Of a stretch of DNA of 53,106 nt, positions 1 to 10,543 are shown piece after piece; within the stretch, counting starts at the first letter, position 1; every line of letters begins with the position of its first letter. Position numbers and translations under genes: made by a program. The stretch lies in assembly GCA_018262575.1 (NCBI GenBank), contig JAGSYU010000004.1, forward strand, positions 1 to 53,106. Reading direction: 5' to 3'. Below the pieces are notes generated by a model that saw only the letters and a list, made by a program, of their open reading frames with translations, made no database searches and had not been told where the DNA came from. This DNA comes from Pseudomonadota bacterium. Its GTDB lineage: Bacteria > Pseudomonadota > Alphaproteobacteria > Rhizobiales > Pleomorphomonadaceae.

Positions 1-1023
1 CTGATCGACGAGTTCGGCGCCGACGCCCTGCGCTTCACGCTGGCCGCCATGGCCGCTCAGGGCCGCGACATCAAGCTGGCCACCAGCCGCGTCGGTGGCT
101 ACCGCAACTTCGCGACCAAGCTCTGGAACGCTGTCCGCTTCTCCGAAATGAACGGCTGCGTCCGCGTCGCCGGCTTCGATCCCGACAAGGCGACCGAAAC
201 CCTCAATCGCTGGATCGTCACCGAAGCGCGCAAGACGCAGGCCGAGGTGACCGAAGCGCTCGACGCCTACCGGTTCAACGACGCGGCCGGCGCCATCTAT
301 CGCTTCGTCTGGAATTCCTTCTGCGACTGGTACCTCGAGTTCACCAAGCCGGTGCTGACCGGCGACGACGGTCCGGCCAAGGACGAGACGCGGGCCGCTT
401 GCGCCTGGGTAATCGACGAGATCTTGAAGGTGCTGCACCCCTTCATGCCGTTCATCACCGAGGAGCTGTGGGCGAAGACCGGCGAGACCGGTCCGGCCCG
501 CGACAATCTGTTGGTGCTGACCACCTGGCCGGAGGGCAGCCGCGAGACGACCGACGCCGCTGACGAGATCAATTGGCTGATCGGTGTCATCACCGAGATC
601 CGCTCGGTGCGGGCCGAGATGAACATTGCGCCGGCAACGCTGCTGCCGCTGGTCCTGGTCGGCGCTTCCGAAAAGGTGAAGGGTTGGCTGACCACCCACA
701 CACCAGCCATTCTGCGCCTTGCCCGTGTGTCGGAGGCTTCCGCCGCCGACGTGGCGCCGGGCCAGTCGGCCCAGATCGTCACCGCCGACGGCGTCATCGC
801 CCTGCCGCTGTCCGGCGTGGTCGATCTCGACGGCGAGCGCGCCCGCCTCGGCAAGGAGGAGACCAAGCTGATGGGCGAGATCGAGCGCATCGACAAGAAG
901 CTCGGCAACGACGCCTTCGTCGCCAAGGCCCCCGAGGAGGTGGTCGAAGAGGAGAAGGCCAAGCGCGACGGTTATGCCGAACGGCTGGCCAAGGTGCGCG
1001 AGGCGCTGGCGCGGCTCGCCTGA
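1..1023 (+). CDS. valS: Valyl-tRNA synthetase, C-terminal part (5' end outside window)
   Basis: The reading frame is open from base 1 and ends with TGA at 1021. The 340 visible residues are the end of a class I aminoacyl-tRNA synthetase that charges tRNA-Val in the cytoplasm. The visible part begins just downstream of the KMSKS region (LIDEFGADALRFTLAAMAA), continues through the anticodon-binding helical domain (FCDWYLEFTKP, HPFMPFITEELW) and closes with the charged C-terminal coiled coil (about residues 275-340) typical of ValRS. These motifs separate it from IleRS and LeuRS. The HIGH and editing domains lie upstream of the window. A GC-rich hairpin with a T-rich tail follows the stop. Confidence 0.97.
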   Translation: MIDEFGADALRFTLAAMAAQGRDIKLATSRVGGYRNFATKLWNAVRFSEMNGCVRVAGFDPDKATETLNRWIVTEARKTQAEVTEALDAYRFNDAAGAIYRFVWNSFCDWYLEFTKPVLTGDDGPAKDETRAACAWVIDEILKVLHPFMPFITEELWAKTGETGPARDNLLVLTTWPEGSRETTDAADEINWLIGVITEIRSVRAEMNIAPATLLPLVLVGASEKVKGWLTTHTPAILRLARVSEASAADVAPGQSAQIVTADGVIALPLSGVVDLDGERARLGKEETKLMGEIERIDKKLGNDAFVAKAPEEVVEEEKAKRDGYAERLAKVREALARLA

Positions 1024-1052
1024 GGATAAGCGGGGCTGAGCCGATCGATTTT

Positions 1053-1083
1053 GGGCCGCGCGGTACTCCGTGCGGCCCTTTCT
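1053..1083 (+). terminator. Rho-independent terminator after valS
   Basis: An 11-bp stem (GGGCCGCGCGG / CCGTGCGGCCC, one G-T pair) with a TACT loop is followed by TTTCT. It lies 30 bases after the valS stop and before the phosphoesterase start. Confidence 0.8.
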
Positions 1084-1194
1084 ACTCTTGAGCGCTTGTC
1101 GGTTGTTCTCTCCAGCTCGCCCCATCTGTGGGGAGAGAGTTGGACAGAGGAACGGAATCCGCTATGGCTTGCGAACAGGTCTCAGGACGCCTCC

Positions 1195-1941
1195 ATGCGC
1201 ATCGCTATTCTCTCCGACATTCACGGTAACGCCGACGCTTTTGCGGCGGTGCTCGACGACCTTGCCGGCCGCTCGGTCGACGCCACCGTCTGCCTCGGCG
1301 ACCATCTGTCCGGGCCGCTGGAGGCGCGGCGGACCGCCGACATGCTGATGGCCTCACCGATCGCCTGCATCGCCGGCAACCATGATCGGGCGTTGGTTGG
1401 CACGCCTCGCTCGGAGATGGGCCTCTCGGATGGCCACGCTTATGACCAGCTCTCCGGCGCGCATATCGCCTGGCTGAAGGGGCTGCCGGCCTCGCTGTCG
1501 GTCGGGCCGGTGATCGCCTGGCACGGCACGCCAGCCTCGGACATCGAGTATTGGCTGGAGACGGTGGAGGGCGGTCGCATGCGGCTGGCCGACCGCGACA
1601 CGGTCGAGGCTCGGGCGCCCACACCGGCCGTAACCGTCGGCCCGTCGAGCCTGCTTCTGTGCGGTCATACCCACATGCCGCGTATCGTCCGTCTGAAATC
1701 GGGCGCTGTGGTGGTCAACCCCGGCAGCGTCGGCCTGCAAGGCTACACCGATGATGCGCCGGTGCACATCATGCAAGTCGGCGCCCCCGAAGCCCGCTAC
1801 GCCGTGGCCGAGAAGCGCGTCGCCGGCTGGGCCGTGGTGCACCACGCCGTTCCCTACGACACCGCCAATGTCGTCCGCCTTGCCCGCGAGGCGGGGCGGC
1901 TTGAATGGGCATCGGCTCTCGAAAGCGGCTGGATCGCCTGA
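1195..1941 (+). CDS. Metallophosphoesterase family protein (YfcE/calcineurin-like)
   Basis: A 248-residue protein with the dinuclear-metal phosphoesterase motifs in order: DIHGN (residues 8-12), GDHLSGP (about 38-44), GNHD (about 62-65) and CGHTH (about 157-161), followed by NPGSVGL. These are the metal ligands of the calcineurin-like superfamily, in the compact arrangement of cytoplasmic YfcE/YmdB-type phosphodiesterases. The substrate cannot be told from sequence. The start at 1195 puts the first beta strand (MRIAILSDIHG) at the N-terminus; longer in-frame starts add an unlikely segment that overlaps the valS terminator. It stands alone between valS and the folate operon, which runs the other way. 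Confidence 0.85.
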   Translation: MRIAILSDIHGNADAFAAVLDDLAGRSVDATVCLGDHLSGPLEARRTADMLMASPIACIAGNHDRALVGTPRSEMGLSDGHAYDQLSGAHIAWLKGLPASLSVGPVIAWHGTPASDIEYWLETVEGGRMRLADRDTVEARAPTPAVTVGPSSLLLCGHTHMPRIVRLKSGAVVVNPGSVGLQGYTDDAPVHIMQVGAPEARYAVAEKRVAGWAVVHHAVPYDTANVVRLAREAGRLEWASALESGWIA

Positions 1942-2097
1942 GAGACCGTTTGAAATTCGACCCCGGCGGGCGCTTCAGCGAATGTTCCGGGCGCGACTTT
2001 CTGCGCCTCCGGGGCTCACGGACCCAACGTCCACCGCGCTCCGGTTCTCGAAAGCCGTGCCAGCCGACTCCCCGGAGCGAATTTGAGAAACGGTCTC
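1942..2097. repeat. 156-bp segment bounded by inverted repeats (possible MITE-like element)
   Basis: The left end reads GAGACCGTTTGAAATTCG (1942-1959). The reverse complement of the right end reads GAGACCGTTTCTCAAATTCG (2078-2097). Apart from a 2-base insertion the ends match, giving terminal inverted repeats around a non-coding GC-rich interior. It begins one base after the stop of the phosphoesterase gene. I saw no clear target-site duplication and no second copy in the window. It could also be a large imperfect hairpin acting in termination. Confidence 0.5.
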
Positions 2098-2174
2098 AGA
2101 CAGCCTGCGCAGACCTCTCCTGAAACGGCTATCTGGCGCGTCTCGGCGCGCTTTATGCAAGGCTCGACATTTGC

Positions 2175-2852
2175 TCACGCCTCCGGTGTGGGACGGACAG
2201 CATGGATGGCGAAAGCGGCGGCGACGGCGCGGATGCGCGCCGGGTCGAGTGGCCGTGCCGGATCTTCATCCTCAGACACCGCCGCCCGAAAGCTCAGATA
2301 GTCGGGACGGAGCGGCAGGAGGGTGCCGACGTCGACGACTCGCAGGCCGCCGGAAAGACCCACCGTCAGCCTGACTCGGCGGGCGGCGGCGACAAAACGG
2401 GCGATATCGGCGAGTTCGACGGCCTCGGTCAGGGCTCCGGTCCTCTCGGACGCCGAAAGCCAAACGCCGGAGAACCCAGCAATGGCCGCCACCGGCAGAA
2501 GATCGAAATCCGGCCCCGCATCCGGAGAAAAGGCGGCGATCAGCTTGACCCTGGTCGCCAGCGACCGGCCAACTCGCGACAGCAGGGCAGCACCGGCATC
2601 GCCTGTCGGCACCGCGACGACCAGTGCAGCGACATCGGTGGCGGCGAGGTTGGCCAGGTCGTCGGATGCAAGATCACCTGCGGCGGCCACCACCTCCGCC
2701 CGATCGTCGGCGGTCGCGACAACAGCGCTCAGCTCGGCAATCGGCAGAGGCGTCCCCTCGGCACGGCCGGCGGCGAACAGCAGTGTCACACCGGCAGCGA
2801 CGGCGGCTTGCGCTTCCTCCGACGTGGCGGTGGTCACCTGAAAAATGGTCAT
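2175..2852 (-). CDS. MfnB-like protein (DUF556, (5-formylfuran-3-yl)methyl phosphate synthase family), active-site lysines apparently missing
   Basis: A 225-residue, Ala/Val-rich TIM-barrel-like protein. The C-terminal block LSGGLRVVDVGTLLPLRPDY followed by LSFRAAV closely resembles the MfnB signature (G-S-L-x-x-x-x-I-P-x-L ... PDYLGFRGA). MfnB makes the furan precursor of methanofuran in methanogens and in methylotrophs with tetrahydromethanopterin pathways. Where active MfnB proteins have DVK-P-x-x-GSLGA near residue 25, this one has LFAAGRAEGTPLPI. Where they have LDTA-x-K-D-G, it has LSASERTG. Both lysines thought to be catalytic therefore appear absent. Catalysis is doubtful, and a structural or paralogous role is possible. 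It is the last gene of the folP-folB-folK operon, 16 bases after folK. The start at 2852 (MTIFQV) avoids a 26-residue extension into folK. Confidence 0.7.
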   Translation of the reverse strand: MTIFQVTTATSEEAQAAVAAGVTLLFAAGRAEGTPLPIAELSAVVATADDRAEVVAAAGDLASDDLANLAATDVAALVVAVPTGDAGAALLSRVGRSLATRVKLIAAFSPDAGPDFDLLPVAAIAGFSGVWLSASERTGALTEAVELADIARFVAAARRVRLTVGLSGGLRVVDVGTLLPLRPDYLSFRAAVSEDEDPARPLDPARIRAVAAAFAIHAVRPTPEA

Positions 2853-2868
2853 GGTTGCCTCCGGCGCG

Positions 2869-3339
2869 TCAGAGCTTCTCAATCGGATCGTCGGCGAATC
2901 GCGCCGCCAGCTGGCCGACGGTCCTGTCGCCAATCAAGAGCTCCGGCGCGATCTCGGCAAGCGGAATCAGCACAAAACCACGCTCATGCGCGTGGCGATG
3001 TGGCAGCGTCAACTCTGGCGTCTCCATGCGAACCTCGCCATAGGCGACGATGTCGATATCGATGACGCGCGGCCCCCAACGCTCGTGGCGGACGCGGCCG
3101 AGCCGGCGCTCCACGTCGAGACAGACGGCGAGCAGCTCAAGCGGGGGCAGGGTGGTTTCCACCACGGCCGAGACGTTGGTGAAGTCCGGCTGGTCGGTCT
3201 TGCCCCAGGGGTGGGTGCGATAGTTGGATGAGCGGGCGATGACAAGCGCCCCCGCCGTCTCCAGCAGGTGCAGCGCGCTGGCAATGGTCGCACGCACGTC
3301 GCCGATGTTGCCACCGAGGCTGAGCGCTGCCCTAGCCAT
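2869..3339 (-). CDS. folK: 2-amino-4-hydroxy-6-hydroxymethyldihydropteridine diphosphokinase (HPPK)
   Basis: A 156-residue cytoplasmic kinase that transfers pyrophosphate from ATP to 6-hydroxymethyl-7,8-dihydropterin, the step before dihydropteroate synthase. It opens with ALSLGGNIGD, has NYRTHPWGKTDQPDF in the pterin-binding loop region, and carries the family signature RWGPRVIDIDIVAYG (about residues 87-101), whose aspartates bind Mg2+, then LPHRHAHERGFVLIPLAEIAP. Full length for the family. Its start overlaps the end of folB by 8 bases, suggesting translational coupling. Confidence 0.97.
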   Translation of the reverse strand: MARAALSLGGNIGDVRATIASALHLLETAGALVIARSSNYRTHPWGKTDQPDFTNVSAVVETTLPPLELLAVCLDVERRLGRVRHERWGPRVIDIDIVAYGEVRMETPELTLPHRHAHERGFVLIPLAEIAPELLIGDRTVGQLAARFADDPIEKL

Positions 3340-3703
3340 CGGCGCGGCTCCGGGTGATCTCCACCGACACGCTGTCGAGCACGTGCTGCACCGGCGCCGA
3401 CGGCTTATCGACGCGGACGGTGAGTGTCTCGATCAGCGGGAAGCCGGCGAGAATGTCGGCGGCTATCGCCTCGGCCAGCGCTTCCAGCAGATTGAAGCGG
3501 CGCACCGTTGCGACGGCGACGGCGACGTCGGCCATGTCGGCGTAGGACACCGATTTCGTCAGGTCGTCGCTCGCGCCAGCGGCACGAGTATCAACCGCCG
3601 CGTCGAGCGAGATGAAGAAGCGCTGGCCGATCGCCGCCTCTTCCGGCAGCACGCCGTGGCGGGCAAAGACGGCGAGCCGATGGACGCGGATGTGGTCGCT
3701 CAT
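3332..3703 (-). CDS. folB: Dihydroneopterin aldolase
   Basis: A 123-residue homolog of FolB, which cleaves dihydroneopterin to 6-hydroxymethyldihydropterin and glycolaldehyde in folate synthesis. Visible family features are the N-terminal strand DHIRVHRLAVFARHGVLPEEAAIGQRF split around the conserved HGVLPEE catalytic region, SYADMADV in mid-protein (usually Y-x-x-V), and FNLLEALAEAIAADIL followed by VRVDKP, the usual end of the tunnelling fold. It overlaps folP by 4 bases (3700-3703) and folK by 8, so the three pterin genes are tightly coupled. Confidence 0.95.
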   Translation of the reverse strand: MSDHIRVHRLAVFARHGVLPEEAAIGQRFFISLDAAVDTRAAGASDDLTKSVSYADMADVAVAVATVRRFNLLEALAEAIAADILAGFPLIETLTVRVDKPSAPVQHVLDSVSVEITRSRADG

Positions 3704-4518
3704 CGCATCTCCTTCCTGATGGCGTCAGCGACGGCTGCGGCATCCCGATGGGCGGCAACGTCGTGGACGCGGATGATATCGGCACCAGCGAGAATGGCGG
3801 CGACGTTGGAGGCGATGGTGCCATGCAGCCGCTCGGAAACCGGCCGCTCGGCGCCGATCAGGGCGCCGATCATGCGCTTGCGCGACGTGCCCATCAGCAC
3901 GGGGTGGCCGAGCGTCTTGAGCTCGCCGACGCGCGCCACGGCCTGAAGGTTTTGCTCGAGTGTCTTGCCGAAGCCGACGCCGGGATCGAGGATGATGTGG
4001 TCGTCCGGAATGCCCGCCTTGCCGGCGATATCCAGCGAGCGGCCGAAGAAGGCCTTCATGTCCTCGATGATGTCGAGTGTCGGGTCGATCCCGGCGCGGT
4101 TGTGCATGACGATCACCGCTGCGCCGTGGGCGGCGGCGACAGACGCGATGTCCGGCTCGCGCTGAAGGCCCCAGACGTCGTTGACGATGGCCGCGCCGGC
4201 CCGCAGCGCCGCCTCCGCCGTGGCCGCCTTGTAGGTGTCGATCGAGATAGGGGGAAAATCGCCGGTGGCGAGGCGCGCGATCACCGGGACCACGCGGGCG
4301 ATCTCCTCGGCCATCGGCACCGCGGTGGCGCCCGGTCGCGTCGACTCGCCGCCGATGTCGAGGATGTCGGCGCCCTCGTCGGTCAGGCGGCGAGCATGGG
4401 CGAGCGCCGTCTCGATGGAGGCAAAGCGTCCCCCGTCGGAAAAGCTGTCGGGCGTGACGTTGAGGATGCCCATCACCAGCGTGCGCTTGCCGAGGTCGGG
4501 CAGGAAGGAGAGGACCAT
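3700..4518 (-). CDS. folP: Dihydropteroate synthase
   Basis: A 272-residue TIM-barrel enzyme that condenses hydroxymethyldihydropterin pyrophosphate with p-aminobenzoate, the sulfonamide target. It has both DHPS signatures: MGILNVTPDSFSDGG near residue 17 and DEGADILDIGGESTRPGA near residue 52. Further along are ISIDTYKA, INDVWG, MHNR, DPGVGFGKT and GTSRKRM, and the protein ends with VHDVAAH. The start at 4518 (MVLSFLPDLGKRT) is preferred; an in-frame ATG at 4632 would add 38 low-complexity residues. It is first in the folP-folB-folK-mfnB-like operon, whose promoter should lie in 4519-4720. Confidence 0.96.
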   Translation of the reverse strand: MVLSFLPDLGKRTLVMGILNVTPDSFSDGGRFASIETALAHARRLTDEGADILDIGGESTRPGATAVPMAEEIARVVPVIARLATGDFPPISIDTYKAATAEAALRAGAAIVNDVWGLQREPDIASVAAAHGAAVIVMHNRAGIDPTLDIIEDMKAFFGRSLDIAGKAGIPDDHIILDPGVGFGKTLEQNLQAVARVGELKTLGHPVLMGTSRKRMIGALIGAERPVSERLHGTIASNVAAILAGADIIRVHDVAAHRDAAAVADAIRKEMR

Positions 4519-4827
4519 GGGCGTGCTCGCGTCTGGATGGCTGGCGTCAGAGGGTAGACCGGGCTTCTGAGGTAGCCCGCGCGCCGGCTGCTGGCAAGCG
4601 GCCACTCGGCCATCGCATCTGAAGCGCTTCATCCTGATTCTGAGTGTGAGGATACGTTGACTTGAATCAGTGGGTGAAGAGCCGAAAAATAAATTAAAAT
4701 CAATATGTTGAAAGGCGATGCGGACTCTCTTGCAGAACGTCGTCTTCTTCCGTCAAGGACTGACGTCCCCCTCCGGAGCCGCCGACGAGCCAATGGCCGG
4801 CCGGCGGGGTGGACTCGCCCACCGCCA
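4519..4827. other. Intergenic region between folP and uvrA
   Basis: Some 309 bases without a convincing gene. The stretch 4660-4710 is distinctly A+T-rich and is the likely site of the folP operon promoter, but I could not pick a clear -35/-10 pair. Two GANTC sites, GATTC near 4634 and GAATC near 4664, are potential CcrM methylation targets. The uvrA terminator should lie toward 4828, but no strong hairpin was found. Confidence 0.4.
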
Positions 4828-7740
<2,913 letters not shown>

Positions 7741-8171
7741 GTCTGTCGTCGTCCTTGTCGCGTCACCGGAAGGGACGGGAGGCGGAAATCGCTTGCCCAA
7801 AACGCGTGAACCGGTTGATCGGTGGGCTCGCCACGCTAGTCCAGGGCTACTGACGCATCCTGTCAGGATCAACCGACAACCGGCAAGCCGTCGGTGCGCA
7901 CAGCTGCCATGCCGCCGGTTCCGGAGAAGAAAGCGCTGAAAACCTCGGATTCCAGTTGCGGCATCCACTTGAAACGTCTAGAACGTATCAGGAACAGAGG
8001 GCGGGCGCCAGTCCTTTTCTCACTGTGGAAAAGGCGGGTGGTCGGCCAAGCCGGGGTATCGCGGGGCCTGTGCCGGCGATAACGTGCAGCGATATTGCCG
8101 AGCGAAAGCTCCGGCGGGTCGGGCGCGCCGATGCGCCGGGCCGAAGTTAGCGAAGTCGAGGGAAGAAAGCC
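7741..8171. other. Divergent control region between uvrA and ssb
   Basis: A 431-base region upstream of both uvrA (leftward) and ssb (rightward). It holds the exact LexA box at 7981-7995. No other convincing gene is present. The last 100 bases before ssb are G+C-rich with a purine-rich GAGGGAAGAAAG ribosome-binding stretch at 8159-8170. Confidence 0.6.
7981..7995. promoter_or_regulatory. SOS (LexA) box, GAAC-N7-GAAC
   Basis: GAACGTATCAGGAAC matches the alphaproteobacterial LexA operator (GAAC-N7-GAAC, equal to GTTC-N7-GTTC on the other strand) at all eight fixed bases. It lies between the divergent uvrA and ssb starts, where SOS operators are known in related bacteria. A TTGAAA at 7969 could be part of the ssb promoter, but no good -10 was found at the right spacing. 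Confidence 0.85.
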
Positions 8172-8705
8172 ATGGCAGGCAGCGTCAACAAGGTCATCCT
8201 GATCGGCAATCTCGGGCGCGATCCCGAGGTGCGGCGGATGGGATCAGGCGATGCCGTGGTCAATCTCCGCATTGCCACCTCCGAAAATTGGCGTGACCGC
8301 CAGAGCGGCGAGCGCAAGGAGCGCACCGAGTGGCATTCGGTGGTGATCTTCAACGAGAACCTCGCCAAGGTGGCCGAGCAGTACCTGAAGAAGGGCTCCA
8401 AGGTTTACATTGAGGGACAGTTGCAGACCCGCAAGTGGACCGACCAGTCCGGGCAGGAGCGCTATTCCACCGAAGTGGTGCTGCAGCGCTTCCGCGGCGA
8501 ATTGACCATTCTCGACAGCCGAAGCGAGGGTGGCGGTCGCGGCGAGGGCGGCGACTTCGGGGGGGATGGCGGGGCAGACTACGGTTCCTCCGGGCCGATG
8601 GAGCGTGCGCCCGCCAAGTCGGGTGGCGCCGGTCGCGGGCCGGCTGGCGGCGCGCCGGCCTCTGGCGGCTTCTCGTCGGATCTCGACGACGACATCCCGT
8701 TCTGA
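8172..8705 (+). CDS. ssb: Single-stranded DNA-binding protein
   Basis: A 177-residue homotetramer-forming protein that coats single-stranded DNA in replication, recombination and repair. The OB fold spans about residues 1-112 ([62 protein letters not shown]). A glycine-rich disordered linker follows, and the protein ends in the acidic tip DDDIPF that binds partner proteins. The start at 8172 is preceded by GAGGGAAGAAAG. It shares the SOS-box region with uvrA. Confidence 0.98.
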   Translation: MAGSVNKVILIGNLGRDPEVRRMGSGDAVVNLRIATSENWRDRQSGERKERTEWHSVVIFNENLAKVAEQYLKKGSKVYIEGQLQTRKWTDQSGQERYSTEVVLQRFRGELTILDSRSEGGGRGEGGDFGGDGGADYGSSGPMERAPAKSGGAGRGPAGGAPASGGFSSDLDDDIPF

Positions 8706-8750
8706 CGGCTGGCAAGATGAAGCCCCTTTTCCGATCGGACACTGCGGGGT

Positions 8751-8785
8751 GAGCCGCGCCCGGATCATTGATCCGGGTTCGGCTC
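8751..8785. terminator. Long palindromic hairpin after ssb
   Basis: The arms GAGCCG / CGGCTC enclose CCCGGATCA / TGATCCGGG with a one-base centre (8759-8777) and a 2+2 internal mismatch. It lies 45 bases after the ssb stop and 77 before the next start. There is no T-tract, so it may stop transcription weakly, stabilise the 3' end or be a dispersed palindrome. Confidence 0.5.
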
Positions 8786-8861
8786 GTTCCGGCGCATCAT
8801 CGACGCATGGCCACCCTTGCTGGGGGCGTGCGGTGTTGTCCTGCAATCGGAAAAAGCGAAA

Positions 8862-9371
8862 ATGAGCTTCATCATCCGCAGTGAAACGGCGGCCGATCAC
8901 GCCGCTATCGGAGACCTTACCACCACCGCTTTCCTGACGGCCACCCACTCAAGTGGCACCGAGGCGGCGATCGTCCGCGACCTCAGGGCCGCCGGCGCCT
9001 TGGTCCTGTCACTGGTCGCCGCTGGCGCGGCCGGGGAAATCGTCGGCCATGCCGGCTTCTCTCCCGTCGAAACGGATATGCCCGGCCGCTGGTTTGGCCT
9101 GGGGCCGTTATCGGTGAGGCCGGGCGAGCAGCGCACCGGCGTTGGCTCGGCGCTGGTGCGCGCCGGTCTCGCAGAGCTTGCGACCATGGGGGCGGCCGGC
9201 GTCGTGCTGGTCGGCGAACCGGCCTACTACGGTCGCTTCGGCTTCGCCACCCGGCCGGGGCTCGCCTGTGAAGGCGTGCCCGACCCTTACGTGCAGGCGC
9301 TCGCCCTCGGTGTGCCGCCACCGGCCTGGGCAAGGATCACCTTTCATCCGGCCTTCTTCACCGCCAGTTGA
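8862..9371 (+). CDS. GNAT family N-acetyltransferase (YhbS-like)
   Basis: A 169-residue acetyl-CoA-dependent acyltransferase. The N-terminal strand FIIRSETAADHAAIGDLT, the central IVGHAGFSPV and the acetyl-CoA loop LGPLSVRPGEQRTGVGSALV followed by LVGEPAYYGRFGFA are characteristic of the YhbS subgroup, which has a distinctive GxPxYYxRFGF stretch. The acceptor is not known. The start at 8862 removes 15 residues of an upstream extension; no strong ribosome-binding site is visible. It converges with the dehydrogenase gene through a shared hairpin. Confidence 0.88.
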   Translation: MSFIIRSETAADHAAIGDLTTTAFLTATHSSGTEAAIVRDLRAAGALVLSLVAAGAAGEIVGHAGFSPVETDMPGRWFGLGPLSVRPGEQRTGVGSALVRAGLAELATMGAAGVVLVGEPAYYGRFGFATRPGLACEGVPDPYVQALALGVPPPAWARITFHPAFFTAS

Positions 9372-9379
9372 GTGACCGA

Positions 9380-9414
9380 AATGCCGGCGACCCTTTCAAG
9401 GGGCCGCCGGCATT
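9380..9414. terminator. Bidirectional terminator-like hairpin
   Basis: Perfect 10-bp arms AATGCCGGCG / CGCCGGCATT enclose a second stem (CCCTT / AGGGG). It sits exactly between the stops of the convergent acetyltransferase and alcohol dehydrogenase genes. Confidence 0.7.
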
Positions 9415-10456
9415 AGTTGAATCTGGTGATGACGTTGATGCCGATCTCCTGCGACCGGTCCATGCCGATAAGAAGGTCGATCGCCTCGTCGAGCCCGACG
9501 TGGCGGTTGATCAGCCTTTGCGGCGCGAGCTTGCCGGCGGCGATCATCGCGAGCATGTCGTCGTAGCGCCAGGCCTGCATGCCGTGGCTACCGTAGACCT
9601 CGAGTTCCCAGCCGATGACCCGGGCCATGGGGATCGGTGCTTCGGCGTCATCGCCGAGCATCAGGCCGACCTGCACATGGCGACCGCGTCGCTTGAGCCC
9701 GAGAATGGAGTTGCGCGCCGTGATGCGGTGGCCAAGCGCGTCGATCGACAGATGCGCGCCGCCACCCGTCAGGTCGCGAATGGCACCGGCGACATCCGGC
9801 GTGGTCCGGCCGTTGACGACCGCCGTTGCACCGATGGTTTTGGCAAACTCCAGCTTGTCGTCGGCAATGTCGACGGCGACCACGTTGGCGCCCATCGCCG
9901 CCGCGATCATGATCGCCGAAAGGCCAACGCCGCCGCAGCCGTGCACCGCCACCCATTCGCCGCCGCGCACCCGGCCCTGGTCGACCACCGCGCGGAAGGA
10001 GGTGGCGAAGCGGCAGCCGAGGCTGGCGGCCGTCGCGAAGTCGATGTCGTCAGGCAGCGCCACCACGTTGTCGTCGGCGTGATGGACGCCGACATATTCG
10101 GCGAACGACCCCCAGTGGGTAAAACCGGGCTGCGTCTGGTTGCGGCAGACCTGCTGGTTGCCAGACCCACATTCCGGGCAGCGACCGCAGCCGGCCACGA
10201 AGGGCATGGTCACGCGATCGCCTTCCCGGAAGCGGCTGACATCGCGACCGACGGCGACGACGCGGCCGGCGAATTCATGACCGGGTACGTGTGGCAGGGC
10301 GATGTCGGGATCGTGGCCCATCCAGCCGTGCCAGTCGGAGCGGCAGATGCCCGACGCCTCGACCTTCAGCACCAGGCCGTGCGGCTCCGGTGTCGGGTCG
10401 GGTAGGGTGCGAATCTCCGGCCGCTGGCCGAAAAGCTCGTAGAAAATGGCACGCAT
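9413..10456 (-). CDS. Zinc-dependent alcohol dehydrogenase (MDR superfamily)
   Basis: A 347-residue medium-chain dehydrogenase. Catalytic zinc ligands are visible in [10 protein letters not shown] (Cys near residue 38) and [10 protein letters not shown] (His-Glu near 60). The four-cysteine structural-zinc loop [16 protein letters not shown] lies at about 91-106. The Rossmann region has [19 protein letters not shown] (about 172-190) followed by [14 protein letters not shown], whose acidic residue after strand 2 suggests NAD rather than NADP. The substrate cannot be read from sequence. It lies 87 bases downstream of the HxlR regulator on the same strand and may be co-transcribed with it. Confidence 0.9.
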   Translation of the reverse strand: MRAIFYELFGQRPEIRTLPDPTPEPHGLVLKVEASGICRSDWHGWMGHDPDIALPHVPGHEFAGRVVAVGRDVSRFREGDRVTMPFVAGCGRCPECGSGNQQVCRNQTQPGFTHWGSFAEYVGVHHADDNVVALPDDIDFATAASLGCRFATSFRAVVDQGRVRGGEWVAVHGCGGVGLSAIMIAAAMGANVVAVDIADDKLEFAKTIGATAVVNGRTTPDVAGAIRDLTGGGAHLSIDALGHRITARNSILGLKRRGRHVQVGLMLGDDAEAPIPMARVIGWELEVYGSHGMQAWRYDDMLAMIAAGKLAPQRLINRHVGLDEAIDLLIGMDRSQEIGINVITRFN

Positions 10457-10543
10457 GCTGGATCTCCCGGGGCGGCATCAGCCTCTCCGGCGATAGCATG
10501 GACGGTGCGCTGGAAAAAGCGTGAGATTGCCGACACCGGTGCT

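Noticed and set aside
1131-1170. Short CCCCA-TCTG-TGGGG hairpin before the phosphoesterase
   Set aside because: The stem is small and without a T-tract. It may be part of a common rhizobial intergenic repeat, but there is no second copy here to support that.
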